From assembly GCA_945873105.1 (NCBI GenBank), contig CAMCBW010000009.1, positions 1 to 64,000 of the forward strand: a DNA stretch of 64,000 nt. Direction: 5' to 3'. Under the pieces are notes generated by a model. It was given only the letters and a program-made list of their open reading frames with translations. It had not been told where the DNA came from and ran no database searches. The position numbers were made by a program, and so were the translations under genes. The DNA is from Tangfeifania diversioriginum (GTDB taxonomy: Bacteria; Bacteroidota; Bacteroidia; Bacteroidales; Prolixibacteraceae). Of the stretch, positions 36,701 to 45,466 are shown piece by piece (the stretch's first letter is position 1; every line of letters begins with the position of its first letter).

Positions 36701-37215
36701 ACAGTGCCTCAAGATTTCAGTTTGGTATCAACGGTGGTGTGACCTATGCCGGCTTCAGCCTGAATATTTTCCTGCAGGGGGTTGGCAAGCGCGATTTCTG
36801 GACCAGCGATGACCGCAGATGGCCATTCAACTCTGCTGAATTTGGTACCATCTTCGCCGATCAGCTCGATTACTGGATGCCGGTCAATGCGGCTGCTGGT
36901 GATTATACTGCAGTAAATCCGAATGCAGAATATTTTCGCCTTTACAACCAGATGGAAAATGCCGGATCCAACAAACGTATACAATCCAAATATCTGTTGG
37001 ATGCCTCCTATGTCAGGTTGAAGAACATCAGCCTAAGCTATGTGATCCCGATGAAGTACGTCAAGAAAATTGGCCTTGCCGGAGTTAAAGTCTTTACAAG
37101 TATCGAGAATCCCTACACCTGGACCAAATTGCCCAACGGATATGATCCTGAGCGTTTGTCGTGGGGATATCCCTTCTACCGTACCTCTTCATTCGGTGTT
37201 AACATTACCCTCTAA
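33724..37215 (+). CDS. SusC/RagA TonB-dependent transporter with STN domain, PUL 2
   Basis: This 1163-residue protein has a signal anchor (KLTTLLIFFALFQVSASSYSQ), an STN domain (LNLKFENETLESVFNKIE), a carboxypeptidase-regulatory-like domain (GKVTDQAGLPIPGVSVLVKG), the plug (GYGSQKKINTTGAVSQV, SVSVLKDAASSAIYGARAAYGV) and a long barrel ending in GVNITL. It is the transporter for the PUL 2 glycan and the input to the FecR/sigma relay. susD begins 17 bp downstream. Confidence 0.95.
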   Translation: MKKNASKLRHPLWPQLRKMFIVMKLTTLLIFFALFQVSASSYSQITRLNLKFENETLESVFNKIEANSEFSIFYKNELIKNSKEVSGEYKDALVFAILDEVLKNEELTYTIKDKLIMIVPKDYVPAANNAQQDRRISGKVTDQAGLPIPGVSVLVKGTTVGITTANDGSFALQIPADAQTISFLFVGMKTQEIAAAGKNVFNVVLEEETIGVDEVVIVGYGSQKKINTTGAVSQVKMKEVLGDRPVISTASALQGTIPGLVVAGGSSPGQAKSFNIRGTTSVNGGSPLVLIDNVPGNLEMINPEDIESVSVLKDAASSAIYGARAAYGVILVSTKKGEKNQRFQLNYSNNFGFEESINRPEQASALDFLKGYKNTGFLSGNYFAGQNIDKWIQYLTDYQKDPSKFDIVGDGIYIPTDNNPTKTRYYLNEKDLYANMLEDYGFLQSHNISVSGGTANLSYRISLGYNDEQGPLLTDNDNFSRITTNAYISADITPWLTESVDVRYANSTKSLPYEVSGGLYGMRICMLTPEGEMTSNSGKLLPMNTPRNMLLYSAPAITKTANPRILSRTTLKPFKGMEAILEYTFNNQTADFKQFNAPYEFTSIQLGEAFTANNVSQYWNTKSSTDYKALNAYATYTLDLEKIHHIKAMAGYNQESSSYEELNADRKYMINNDLPSFSSATGETKVTDQYSEYSVRGGFFRLNYDYKGKYLFEANGRYDGSSKFPTDTRFGFFPSVSLGWNMANENFMKWSSKWLNQFKLRGSWGQIGNQAISPYAYMPSMSSFLGAWIQNGTQPTTLNSPGLVSSTFTWETVQTLDFGLDMSLFNSRLQTTFDWYQRETKDMLAPGMELPAVVGASAPLQNVANLETKGWEANVAWHDKIGEVAYNVGFNLYDSRSHITKYNNVSGLLNSFYEGQEIGEIWGYVTDGFYSVDDFSSTTTWKLKDGVPTIQGYNVKPGDVKFKNLNDGTNSKNQIDPGASTLSDPGDRKIIGNSASRFQFGINGGVTYAGFSLNIFLQGVGKRDFWTSDDRRWPFNSAEFGTIFADQLDYWMPVNAAAGDYTAVNPNAEYFRLYNQMENAGSNKRIQSKYLLDASYVRLKNISLSYVIPMKYVKKIGLAGVKVFTSIENPYTWTKLPNGYDPERLSWGYPFYRTSSFGVNITL

Positions 37216-37232
37216 CTCTAAAAACTAGTACA

Positions 37233-39083
37233 ATGAGAAAATATATTTTAATACTAATTTTTGCAGTTTCCACCCTGGTTGCCTGTAACAACGATTATCT
37301 GGAGAAATTGCCTGTTGAAACACTGACCGAAGCTACTGCATTTGGAACCTACTCCAACTTCCAAACCTATGCATGGTCACTCTACGGAGTATTTGACAAT
37401 GCCAACATCTTACGCCGACTCGCTAATTATGGTGATGCAGGTTTGAATGTGGGTGATGTTTATGCCGGGTATCTTGACTTTAAGGGTACCAGCCAGTACA
37501 ATCCTTACGCCTTCCAGACCATAGCCAGTGCCTCTTCAGGCAATGGCTGGAATTTCACCTATGTTCGTTCCGTAAACATCATGCTGGCAAATATTGACAA
37601 GGCCAACCTGACAGCGGCTGAAAAGGCGCACTGGCGTTCAGTAGGTTACTTCTTTCGCAGTTATTACTACGCTGAACTGATCGCCCGTTTCGGGGATGTA
37701 CCCTGGGTCAACAAAGTGCTTTCAGATACCGATGAGGAGATTTATGGTCCCCGCACCCCAAGAAAAGAGGTAGCTGACAGTGTATTGGCCAATTTGCAAT
37801 ATGCTGAACTCAACATCAAGGCTGCTGGTGACGGGAAAAACACCATCAACCAGAACTGTGTTCGGGCGCTGATTTCCCGTTTTACCTTGTTTGAAGGAAC
37901 CTGGAGAAAGTACCACGGATTGGGTGATTACGCCAAATACCTGAATGAATGTGTGAGGGCTTCTGAGTTGCTGATGACCTCTTATCCAACTGTGAATTCG
38001 GATTACGGCACCATGTTTACCAGTCCGGATTTGGGAGTGGTACCAGGCGTGATATTGTACAAGGAGTATGTGGCCAATGTGATCATGAGCCAGCATTCAC
38101 ACTATGAACGCACCTCTTCCGGTATTTCGGAAATGCCCCAGCATATGGTAGATCTTTATCTTTGTCAGGATGGTAAGACGGTATCCAATAGTCCACTCTA
38201 TGCAGGGGATAAAACACCCTACACCACCTTCAGGAAACGGGACCACAGGATGCTTTTGACCATTGCTCCACCTTACAAATTGTCAAAAACCAGTACAACC
38301 GCCAGTTGGGACTATCCGGAAGATCCGGCGGACCGTGAATACCTCGACCTGATGGGAGTTACAAAAGTGATTGCAAATCCAGGTGAAGCGGGCAAGCACA
38401 AGGTATTTCCATTGATGAACTGGTCGGCTGCTGTCCTTTTGGCCATGCCCAACCTTACAACGAAATCTAGCCAGCAATACCTCGCCTGCCGGGGTGGTTA
38501 CTATTTTTACAAGAATTACAATGTGTGGGATCTGAACTCCAACATTGGACTTACCAATACTGCTGATAAGCCGTTATTTAAGATTGAAGAAGTCTTGCTC
38601 AACGAAGCCGAAGCCAAATTTGAACTGGACCAGTTTACCCAGGTGATTGCCGACAAGACCATCAACAAGCTGAGACCTAGGGCAAGAGTTGCCAACATGG
38701 TGGTGGCAGATATTGGTGCAAGTTTTGATCCGAAGCGGGATCCGACTGTCAATCCGGTATTGTGGGAGATCCGCCGCGAAAGGATTGTCGAGCTGTTGGG
38801 CGAAGGATTCGGATTTTACGATATCAGAAGGTGGAAGGTAGCTCCCTGGTTTATCAACAAACAGCCATTTGGTATGTGGGCAACCAAGACGCAGGTAGGT
38901 TCCGGAACATTGTTGAACCAAAATACCGGTCTTTCAGATCCTACCATGACAGTGGGTTACATCTATCTCTTCAACGATCCTGTGAAGGATGGTAAGGGAT
39001 GGCTGGACAAATATTACCTCTACCAGGTTCCAACCAATGCCATTGCGTTGAATCCGAAAATCACCCAGAACCCTGGATGGTAA
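37233..39083 (+). CDS. SusD/RagB surface glycan-binding lipoprotein, PUL 2
   Basis: This 616-residue lipoprotein (FAVSTLVAC, Cys at residue 18, then NNDYLEKLPVETLTEATAF) shows the SusD pattern: WRSVGYFFRSYYYAELIARFGDVPWVNKVL, FKIEEVLLNEAEAKFEL and IRRERIVELLGEGFGFYDIRRWK. It ends in ITQNPGW. It pairs with the preceding SusC. A long hairpin (39145-39188) follows before the sulfatase genes. Confidence 0.95.
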   Translation: MRKYILILIFAVSTLVACNNDYLEKLPVETLTEATAFGTYSNFQTYAWSLYGVFDNANILRRLANYGDAGLNVGDVYAGYLDFKGTSQYNPYAFQTIASASSGNGWNFTYVRSVNIMLANIDKANLTAAEKAHWRSVGYFFRSYYYAELIARFGDVPWVNKVLSDTDEEIYGPRTPRKEVADSVLANLQYAELNIKAAGDGKNTINQNCVRALISRFTLFEGTWRKYHGLGDYAKYLNECVRASELLMTSYPTVNSDYGTMFTSPDLGVVPGVILYKEYVANVIMSQHSHYERTSSGISEMPQHMVDLYLCQDGKTVSNSPLYAGDKTPYTTFRKRDHRMLLTIAPPYKLSKTSTTASWDYPEDPADREYLDLMGVTKVIANPGEAGKHKVFPLMNWSAAVLLAMPNLTTKSSQQYLACRGGYYFYKNYNVWDLNSNIGLTNTADKPLFKIEEVLLNEAEAKFELDQFTQVIADKTINKLRPRARVANMVVADIGASFDPKRDPTVNPVLWEIRRERIVELLGEGFGFYDIRRWKVAPWFINKQPFGMWATKTQVGSGTLLNQNTGLSDPTMTVGYIYLFNDPVKDGKGWLDKYYLYQVPTNAIALNPKITQNPGW

Positions 39084-39144
39084 GAATGGTTGGTGTTAAA
39101 GCAACGCAATTCTTTTTTTAGAAGAAGACAATGCCAGTACTATG

Positions 39145-39188
39145 AATAAGCGGTTTGGAGTTAATTGTTTAACTTTAAACCGCTTATT
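39145..39188. promoter_or_regulatory. Strong hairpin after susD, PUL 2
   Basis: Arms 39145-39156 and 39177-39188 (AATAAGCGGTTT and its complement) pair perfectly, and inside them AGTTAA and TTAACT can pair again. It occupies the same place as the hairpin at 20234-20276 in PUL 1, between susD and the first enzyme gene. Confidence 0.55.
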
Positions 39189-39269
39189 TGCTCAAATTGG
39201 CGCTCAATAGGTGCAGTTGAACTGTCATCCGGCCTCCAATGGTACCCAGGAAAAACTAACAATAATGGA

Positions 39270-40679
39270 ATGACTAAAACTTTTCTGAGAAGGACTATCC
39301 CTGCTATAACGCTCACTGTGGTCGCCTGCCTTTCCGGCAATAGCCGGCCGGCAGTAGACAAGCGTCCCAATATTCTGCTGGTCAACATTGATGATATGGG
39401 TTGGCGCGATGTCGGTTTCATGGGATCCAGGTATTATGAAACCCCCAACATCGACCATCTTGCTGCCAGGGGAATGGTTTTTACCAATGCCTATGCAGCC
39501 GCAGCCAACTGCGCACCAAGCAGGGCTTGCATGATGAGCGGGCAGTGGACTCCCCGGCACGGAATTTACACCGTGGCAAATTCGGACAGGGGGAAACCTT
39601 CTGACCGGAAGCTAATACCCACCACCAACAATGAAACGCTCTCCGATCTGAACAGGATCATTGCCGAAGTGCTGAAGGATGCAGGCTACGCCACTTGTGT
39701 GGCCGGGAAGTGGCACTTGACGGATGACCCTACCCAAAGAGGCTTTGACCTGAACATTGGCGGTTCACATGCCGGAAGCCCCGGAAGTTATACTCCACCC
39801 TACAAGAACATTCCACTCGAACCTCCTACCGGGGATTATGATCTGACCCGCCTGATAACGGATAAGTCCATCGATTTTCTGAAGTCTGTCAGGGATAGGC
39901 CATTTTTCCTTTACTATGCACCCTATGCCGTGCATACCCCTTTGCAGCCTGTCAAAGAGCTGTTGCCAAAATATGCTGGAAAGGCAGCCTGGAACGGCCA
40001 AAACAATCCGGTATACGCATCCATGGTAGAAAATCTGGATACCCAGTTAGGGCGGGTAATCGCTTTTCTGACGGAGCATAACTTGCTTCAAAATACCTTT
40101 ATTCTCCTGACCTCAGACAATGGTGGTGTCTACAACATCACCAAGCAGTGGCCGCTTCGTGCCGGAAAAGGATCCTTCTACGAAGGTGGAATCCGTGAGC
40201 CGATGGTGGTTTGCTGGCCGGGTAAGGTGAGGGCAGGAGCCAGTTCTGAGGTCCCCGTCACCAATATTGACTTCTACCCGACACTGCTGGAAGTGGCAGG
40301 TATGGTGAAGGATCCTGACAAAGTCCTGGATGGGGAAAGTTTGGTGCCAATTCTTACGGGGAAAGGAGTCATCGCCGAGCGGCCACTCTTTTGGCACTTC
40401 CCTATCTACCTGGAGGGGGGGAACACTGAAACCCAGGACACTATTTTCAGGACGCGGCCAGGCTCATCGGTCCGGCTAGGAGACTGGAAACTGATACAAT
40501 ATTTTGAAAACAACGACCTGGAGTTGTACAATCTAAGAGAGGATATTGGAGAGAAGGTCAACCGCGTCAGGTCAGATCCTGCGAAAACCACGGAGCTGCT
40601 GTCCATTCTCGAAAAGTGGAGGAGGGAGACCAACGCTCCGGTTCCGGTAACGTTAAATCCATCTTTTGGAAAACCTTAA
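39270..40679 (+). CDS. Sulfatase (S1 type), probable lipoprotein
   Basis: The ATG at 39270 gives 469 residues. The N-terminus TIPAITLTVVAC looks like a lipobox with Cys20. The formylglycine motif is CAPSR (81-85). Others are LLVNIDDMGWRDVGFMG, GYATCVAGKWHL and LTSDNGGVYN. It would desulfate an oligosaccharide at the outer-membrane or periplasmic face. It diverges from the two other sulfatases here (NIDDMGW rather than LADDLGYGD), so it likely has another regiospecificity. Confidence 0.9.
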   Translation: MTKTFLRRTIPAITLTVVACLSGNSRPAVDKRPNILLVNIDDMGWRDVGFMGSRYYETPNIDHLAARGMVFTNAYAAAANCAPSRACMMSGQWTPRHGIYTVANSDRGKPSDRKLIPTTNNETLSDLNRIIAEVLKDAGYATCVAGKWHLTDDPTQRGFDLNIGGSHAGSPGSYTPPYKNIPLEPPTGDYDLTRLITDKSIDFLKSVRDRPFFLYYAPYAVHTPLQPVKELLPKYAGKAAWNGQNNPVYASMVENLDTQLGRVIAFLTEHNLLQNTFILLTSDNGGVYNITKQWPLRAGKGSFYEGGIREPMVVCWPGKVRAGASSEVPVTNIDFYPTLLEVAGMVKDPDKVLDGESLVPILTGKGVIAERPLFWHFPIYLEGGNTETQDTIFRTRPGSSVRLGDWKLIQYFENNDLELYNLREDIGEKVNRVRSDPAKTTELLSILEKWRRETNAPVPVTLNPSFGKP

Positions 40680-40768
40680 TTTGCATAAACTATCCGGGTT
40701 AGGTTATGGTTTTTCAAAATACCTTTTGGTTCTTGAATTAATAAAAATGATCATCAAATCTTTGTAAC

Positions 40769-42322
40769 ATGTTATTTGCAAAAGCTCTCCTCCCGACGCT
40801 GTTATTTTCGGGATCATTTGTTGCCTGCTTTGGTGTAGACAAGCAACAGGGCAAGGCAGTCTCTTCTGCTCAGAAGCCCAACATCATCTACATCCTGGCG
40901 GATGATCTCGGTTACGGTGACCTCGGCTGTTATGGTCAGCAAAGAATTGAAACTCCCAACATAGACAAACTAGCAACCAGTGGGATGCGGTTTACCCAGC
41001 ATTACTCCGGGGCTCCGGTCTGCGCTCCTTCGCGCTGTGTTCTGCTCACCGGCAAGCACATGGGACATTCCTACATTCGTGGAAACGACGAATGGGCCGA
41101 GCGCGGCAAGGTATGGGATTACAGGGCCATGCTGGCCGATTCGGTACTGGAAGGACAACGTCCGCTGCCGGCAGACCTGGTGACTTTTCCGCAACTGCTT
41201 CAAAAAGTGGGTTACACTACCGGTATTGTAGGGAAGTGGGGTCTAGGTGCCCCCAATACCAACAGCACCCCACTCGACAAGGGCTTCGACTTTTTCTTCG
41301 GATACAACTGTCAGCGGCAGGCACATACCTATTATCCGGTTCACCTTTACAAAAACAGGAGCAGGGTCTACCTTGCCAACGATACAGTGGCTCCCGGTAC
41401 CAAGCTGGAGCCGGGTGCAGATCCATTGGATTCCAGAAGTTACGCAAAATTCACCCTGAAGCAGTATGCAGGTGACCTGATGTTCAGTGAACTTTCCTCT
41501 TTTGTAAATCGAAGCCAAGCCAAACCTTTCTTTGTATTCTGGGCAACCCCGATTCCCCATGCAGCCCTCCAGGCACCGCAGCGATGGGTCGATTATTATG
41601 TGAAGAAATTCGGGGATGAAAAGCCATACCTTGGCGACAAGGGCTATTTTCCTCACCGTTATCCCCATGCCGCCTATGCAGCAATGATCTCCTACCTGGA
41701 TGAGCAGGTAGGTTTGCTCGTCCGGCAGCTAAAGGATCTTGGTTTGTATGATAACACACTGATCATCTTTACTTCAGACAATGGGCCAACCTACAATGGC
41801 GGTACCGATTCCCCCTGGTTCAACAGTGCCGGGCCCTTCAAATCAGAGTTTGGATGGGGCAAGGGCTTTACCCACGAGGGCGGTTTCAGGGTGCCCATGA
41901 TCGCCAGTTGGCCGGGAAAGATCAGGGCGGGATCCACCAGCGAACATGTTTCAGCCTTCTGGGATGTGCTGCCGACACTCTGTGAGGTGTCAGGGTCCAA
42001 GGTTCCGGGAGATACAGACGGTATCAGCTTTTTGCCGGAATTGACCGGAAGAAGGCAAAAGGCGCATCCCTATCTTTACTGGGAATTCCCTGAAACAGGG
42101 GGGCAGCAGGCGGTAAGGATGGGTAAATGGAAGGGAATCCGGCAAGAGATCAAAAAGGGAAACCTGAAGATAGCACTCTACAATTTGGAAACCGATTTGC
42201 AGGAGTTACAGGATGTTTCAGCAAAATACCCTGAAATTGTAAGGCAGATGGAGCAGATCATGGTCAAGGAGCATGTTCCGGCTACGCAGGAGATATTCAG
42301 GATGAAAGCGATTGGGGATTAG
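40769..42322 (+). CDS. Sulfatase (S1 type), exported
   Basis: This 517-residue protein has a signal with a possible lipobox (LLFSGSFVAC, Cys20), the metal-binding ILADDLGYGDLGCYG and the formylglycine motif CAPSR (85-89). TTGIVGKWGLG and FTSDNGPTYNGG follow. The region FGYNCQRQAHTYYPVHLYKN is shared with the sulfatase at 29676, so these two are probably of one subfamily. It is the last enzyme gene of PUL 2 in view. Confidence 0.9.
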   Translation: MLFAKALLPTLLFSGSFVACFGVDKQQGKAVSSAQKPNIIYILADDLGYGDLGCYGQQRIETPNIDKLATSGMRFTQHYSGAPVCAPSRCVLLTGKHMGHSYIRGNDEWAERGKVWDYRAMLADSVLEGQRPLPADLVTFPQLLQKVGYTTGIVGKWGLGAPNTNSTPLDKGFDFFFGYNCQRQAHTYYPVHLYKNRSRVYLANDTVAPGTKLEPGADPLDSRSYAKFTLKQYAGDLMFSELSSFVNRSQAKPFFVFWATPIPHAALQAPQRWVDYYVKKFGDEKPYLGDKGYFPHRYPHAAYAAMISYLDEQVGLLVRQLKDLGLYDNTLIIFTSDNGPTYNGGTDSPWFNSAGPFKSEFGWGKGFTHEGGFRVPMIASWPGKIRAGSTSEHVSAFWDVLPTLCEVSGSKVPGDTDGISFLPELTGRRQKAHPYLYWEFPETGGQQAVRMGKWKGIRQEIKKGNLKIALYNLETDLQELQDVSAKYPEIVRQMEQIMVKEHVPATQEIFRMKAIGD

Positions 42323-42422
42323 TAGTCATTGTTGTTTTAGAGAAAAAGGGTAAGTTTGCACCGCAGAAGAATGCTTCTGAACAATTTTTCATTCCATCAA
42401 TTTCATCGAATTAACCAAATAA

Positions 42423-43217
42423 ATGACAAAGCCCCGCATCATCTGGATAACAGGAGCATCTTCCGGTATAGGGGAAGCCCTGGCACTGAGATGGTCTGCA
42501 GCTGATACACTTTTAATCTTATCCGACCGTAACCTCACGCAGGTTGAGCTGGTGGCTGATCAATGCAGGAACAAAGGAGCCGAAGTTTTGGTGGTGCCAT
42601 TTGACCTGACCCGGGCAGATGAAATTGCGATGGCTGTCGAAAAGGTACGATCGGTTACCACCCACCTCTCGATTCTTGCCAACGTAGGGGGTATCAGCCA
42701 GCGCTCTTTGATACTGGATACACCTTCAGAGGTTGCCCGCAAAATTATGGAGACCGATTTCTGGGGTCATGCTGATCTTACACGATTGATCTTACCTCAC
42801 ATGATAAAGAATGGAGGAGGAAGTATCGTTGTGTTAAGCAGTTTCTCAGGATTGTTCGGATTTCCGCAACGATCCTATTATTGTGCCGCCAAGCATGCCT
42901 TGCATGGTTTCTTCGAGACGTTGATGCTGGAGCATCACCGCGACAAGATTCGTGTTACGATGGTTTGTCCTGGTAGGGTGAAAACCAACATTTCCTACCA
43001 TGCCCTTACGTCAACCGGAAAGGAATATGGGAAAATGGACATCGGTCAGGAGAATGGGGTCTCAGCTTCCTACTGTGCCGCTAAGATTGACAAGGCAGTA
43101 AAAAGGCACAGGAAACTGGTGATTATTGGCAAAAAAGAGGTAATTATGCCTTTCCTGAAGAGATTCGCCCCCAGGTTATTCTTCCTGATAGCAACCCGGA
43201 TTGACCCGAATGCTTGA
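42423..43217 (+). CDS. Short-chain dehydrogenase/reductase
   Basis: This 264-residue Rossmann-fold protein has GASSGIG (11-17) for the dinucleotide, NVGG, a serine in VVLSSFSG and the catalytic YCAAK motif. It most resembles the classical SDRs related to DHRS7 (QRSYYCAAKHALHGFFETL, VCPGRVKTNIS). It is NAD(P)H-dependent and its substrate is unknown. It is not clearly tied to PUL 2, being about 100 bp downstream, and precedes the VOC gene by 51 bp. Confidence 0.85.
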   Translation: MTKPRIIWITGASSGIGEALALRWSAADTLLILSDRNLTQVELVADQCRNKGAEVLVVPFDLTRADEIAMAVEKVRSVTTHLSILANVGGISQRSLILDTPSEVARKIMETDFWGHADLTRLILPHMIKNGGGSIVVLSSFSGLFGFPQRSYYCAAKHALHGFFETLMLEHHRDKIRVTMVCPGRVKTNISYHALTSTGKEYGKMDIGQENGVSASYCAAKIDKAVKRHRKLVIIGKKEVIMPFLKRFAPRLFFLIATRIDPNA

Positions 43218-43268
43218 TCGGGGGAGTCGAATCAGAATTTACATTGCAGTTTTTTTAGATATAAGATT

Positions 43269-44342
43269 ATGAAGGGAATTGTAGTTAGCGGGATCCAGCA
43301 ACTCGGCATCGGTGTCAAGGATGTAGCCGAAGCATGGAAATGGTATCGCAAATACTTTGGTATGGATATCAAGGTAGTGGATGATTGTGCAACTGCCAAG
43401 CTGATGTTGCCTTATACCGGTGGTTTGCCACAGGAACGCCGTGCTGCGCTAGCACTGAACATGAATGGTGGTGGTGGTTTTGAGATCTGGCAATATACCA
43501 AGCGTACTCCTCAGCCACCTTTATTCGAACCACAATTGGGCGATCTTGGAATATTTGCTGCAAAGATCAAAACCCGCGATGCGAGCAAAACCCATGCATG
43601 GTTCCTCAAGGAGAATTTAAATGTTAGTGCCATTGCCACAGATCCGGCAGGCAGGAATTTCTTCTTCGTCACTGATCCATACAACAATATATTTCAGGTT
43701 ATTGACTCACGGAACTGGTTCGGGAACCTCAAAGAGCAGACGGGTTCAGTCTATGGGGTCATCCTTGGGGTGACGAACATCGAGAATTCCAAAAAAGTAT
43801 ATTCCGATATTTTGGGTTACGATCAGGTCATCATTGACCAGACAGGTGTTTTCCCTGATTTCTCCCATCTGAATGGTGGATCTTCCTCTTTCAGACGGGT
43901 ATTGTTGAAACACAGTATCCCACGTGCCGGCGCTTTCGGCAGGTTATTGGGAGAGAGTGAAATCGAACTGGTGCAGGTAACGGACCGTGAACCACGAAAG
44001 ATTTATGAAGGCAGATTTTGGGGTGACCTTGGATTTATACACCTCTGCTACGATATCAATGGCATGGAAAAACTGAATGTTGCCTGTGCCGGTCGGGGAT
44101 TTCCCTTTACCGTTGACAGCTTTGCCCACCACGAAGGCAATAGTTTCGACATGGGTGAAGCAGCTGGCCATTTTGCCTACATCGAAGATCCGGATGGTAC
44201 TTTGATTGAATTTGTAGAGACCCACAAACTTCCCATTATCAAGAAGCTTGGACTCTATCTAAACCTGCGTAAAAGAAATCCCAACAAGCATCTTCCGAAC
44301 TGGATTTTAAAATCATTGAAACTCAGCAGGGTAAAAGACTGA
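43269..44342 (+). CDS. Two-module VOC (glyoxalase-like) protein
   Basis: This 357-residue protein contains two vicinal-oxygen-chelate modules, residues about 5-145 (IQQLGIGVKDVAEAWKWYRK ... FFVTDPYNNIFQV) and 165-325 (VYGVILGVTNIENSKKVYSD ... AYIEDPDGTLIEFVETH). Members include dioxygenases, isomerases and glyoxalases. The His and Glu metal ligands (LGIGV differs from the usual His) are incomplete in the first module, so only one module may be catalytic. Function unknown. Confidence 0.75.
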   Translation: MKGIVVSGIQQLGIGVKDVAEAWKWYRKYFGMDIKVVDDCATAKLMLPYTGGLPQERRAALALNMNGGGGFEIWQYTKRTPQPPLFEPQLGDLGIFAAKIKTRDASKTHAWFLKENLNVSAIATDPAGRNFFFVTDPYNNIFQVIDSRNWFGNLKEQTGSVYGVILGVTNIENSKKVYSDILGYDQVIIDQTGVFPDFSHLNGGSSSFRRVLLKHSIPRAGAFGRLLGESEIELVQVTDREPRKIYEGRFWGDLGFIHLCYDINGMEKLNVACAGRGFPFTVDSFAHHEGNSFDMGEAAGHFAYIEDPDGTLIEFVETHKLPIIKKLGLYLNLRKRNPNKHLPNWILKSLKLSRVKD

Positions 44343-44346
44343 GAGG

Positions 44347-44494
44347 AATGTGAAAATGTGAAAATTGGAAAATGTGGAAATGAAAAGACATTTGTTCATG
44401 AAATATGGAATTTGTTGATGATCATTGTGCAAAAGGTATACATCTGCTCGAATCCCAATTTTCACATTTTCACATTTTCCAATTTCCACATTTG
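44347..44494. repeat. Inverted array of GTGAAAAT-type words, copy 1
   Basis: The left arm (44347-44385) repeats words such as GTGAAAAT and GTGGAAAT, the right arm (44457-44494) carries their complements, and a core of about 70 bp lies between. The element separates the 3' ends of the convergent VOC and alpha/beta-hydrolase genes. A near-copy lies at 45318-45466, sharing a core segment of about 60 bp without change. Confidence 0.65.
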
Positions 44495-44497
44495 TTT

Positions 44498-45301
44498 CTA
44501 CGCTTTCTCAAGGATGCTAGATATCAGTTTGGACGGTTTCTCCGCATGCAGCCAGTGTCCTGCCCCTTCGAAATCAACTAGTTTGGCCTCCGGATAGATC
44601 TTTCGGATCATCTGCCAGTCGTCGTTGCTCACATATTCTGAGTTCAAGCCCCTGGCAAATGTGACGGGATAGGCAGTAATCGGAATGCGTTCCTCAAACC
44701 ATGCAAAGTCAGTCTCACTGACAATGGATTTGAAAGAATCCCTCAGGACTGGTGCATTGATCTTCCACGTAAAAACTCCTTCGTGGCTTCGGTGAATGTT
44801 TTTCAAGAGGAACAGTCGGACTGTCTCCTCCTTGATCCTGCTGGTGAAGTAGTCATCAAGCTCCTTGCGGGAATGAAATTTGGAAAGGTCCGGATTTTCA
44901 AGCAACTCCAGTATCATCTCATGTTGCCGGATGTGTTTGAAGCTTTCTGAACCGGCGAGGTAATTCTTGGGCGCTATGTCTACCACCATCAGCCGGTTTA
45001 CCTTGTCGGGATGTTCTGCAGCGAACCGCATCGCCACCTTTCCGCCCATGCTGTGCCCAATCAGATAAGCATCTTTGGTGTTGGTCTCTTCATAGAATTG
45101 CTCCAAATCACCTGCCATATCCTGGTAAGTATGGGTGGCAGTATGCAACGAAGCCCCGTGGTTGCGAAGATCTGGAAGCAAAACAGTAAAATGCTCCTGC
45201 AGCTGTTTGGCAATGGTGATCCAATTGTCGGACGAACCGTACAACCCGTGCAGGATGATCAAAGGTGGCCCGGATCCATATTTTCGGTAGAATAAATTCA
45301 C
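44498..45301 (-). CDS. Alpha/beta hydrolase, YbfF-like esterase
   Basis: This 267-residue cytoplasmic protein starts at a GTG (45301 on the minus strand). It has HGLYGSSDNW (oxyanion region), GHSMGGKVA with the nucleophile Ser, and GAGHWLHAEKP with the catalytic His. It resembles the YbfF/abhydrolase-11 acyl esterases. Its gene is bracketed by two near-identical repeat elements. The substrate is unknown. Confidence 0.85.
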   Translation of the reverse strand: MNLFYRKYGSGPPLIILHGLYGSSDNWITIAKQLQEHFTVLLPDLRNHGASLHTATHTYQDMAGDLEQFYEETNTKDAYLIGHSMGGKVAMRFAAEHPDKVNRLMVVDIAPKNYLAGSESFKHIRQHEMILELLENPDLSKFHSRKELDDYFTSRIKEETVRLFLLKNIHRSHEGVFTWKINAPVLRDSFKSIVSETDFAWFEERIPITAYPVTFARGLNSEYVSNDDWQMIRKIYPEAKLVDFEGAGHWLHAEKPSKLISSILEKA

Positions 45302-45317
45302 GTTACAACTAATTTAT

Positions 45318-45466
45318 AATGTGGAAATTGGGAAATGTGAAAATGTGGAAATGGAAAGACATTTGTGCATAAAATTAGGGAATTTGTTGATGATCATTGT
45401 GCAAAAGGTATACATCTGCTCGAATCCCAATTTTCACATTTCCACATTTTCCAATTTTCACATTTT
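45318..45466. repeat. Inverted array of GTGAAAAT-type words, copy 2
   Basis: It has the same layout as 44347-44494: left arm 45318-45353, right arm 45428-45466, and a core with an identical run (GGAATTTGTTGATGATCATT and on). It lies between the start of the hydrolase gene and the end of pdxJ, and its right arm contains the pdxJ stop codon (45458-45460). Confidence 0.65.

Noticed and set aside
44347-45466. Possible CRISPR array in the repeated GTGAAAAT words
   Set aside because: Units are under 12 bp, have no spacers of constant length, and are complemented on the other arm; no cas gene is near.
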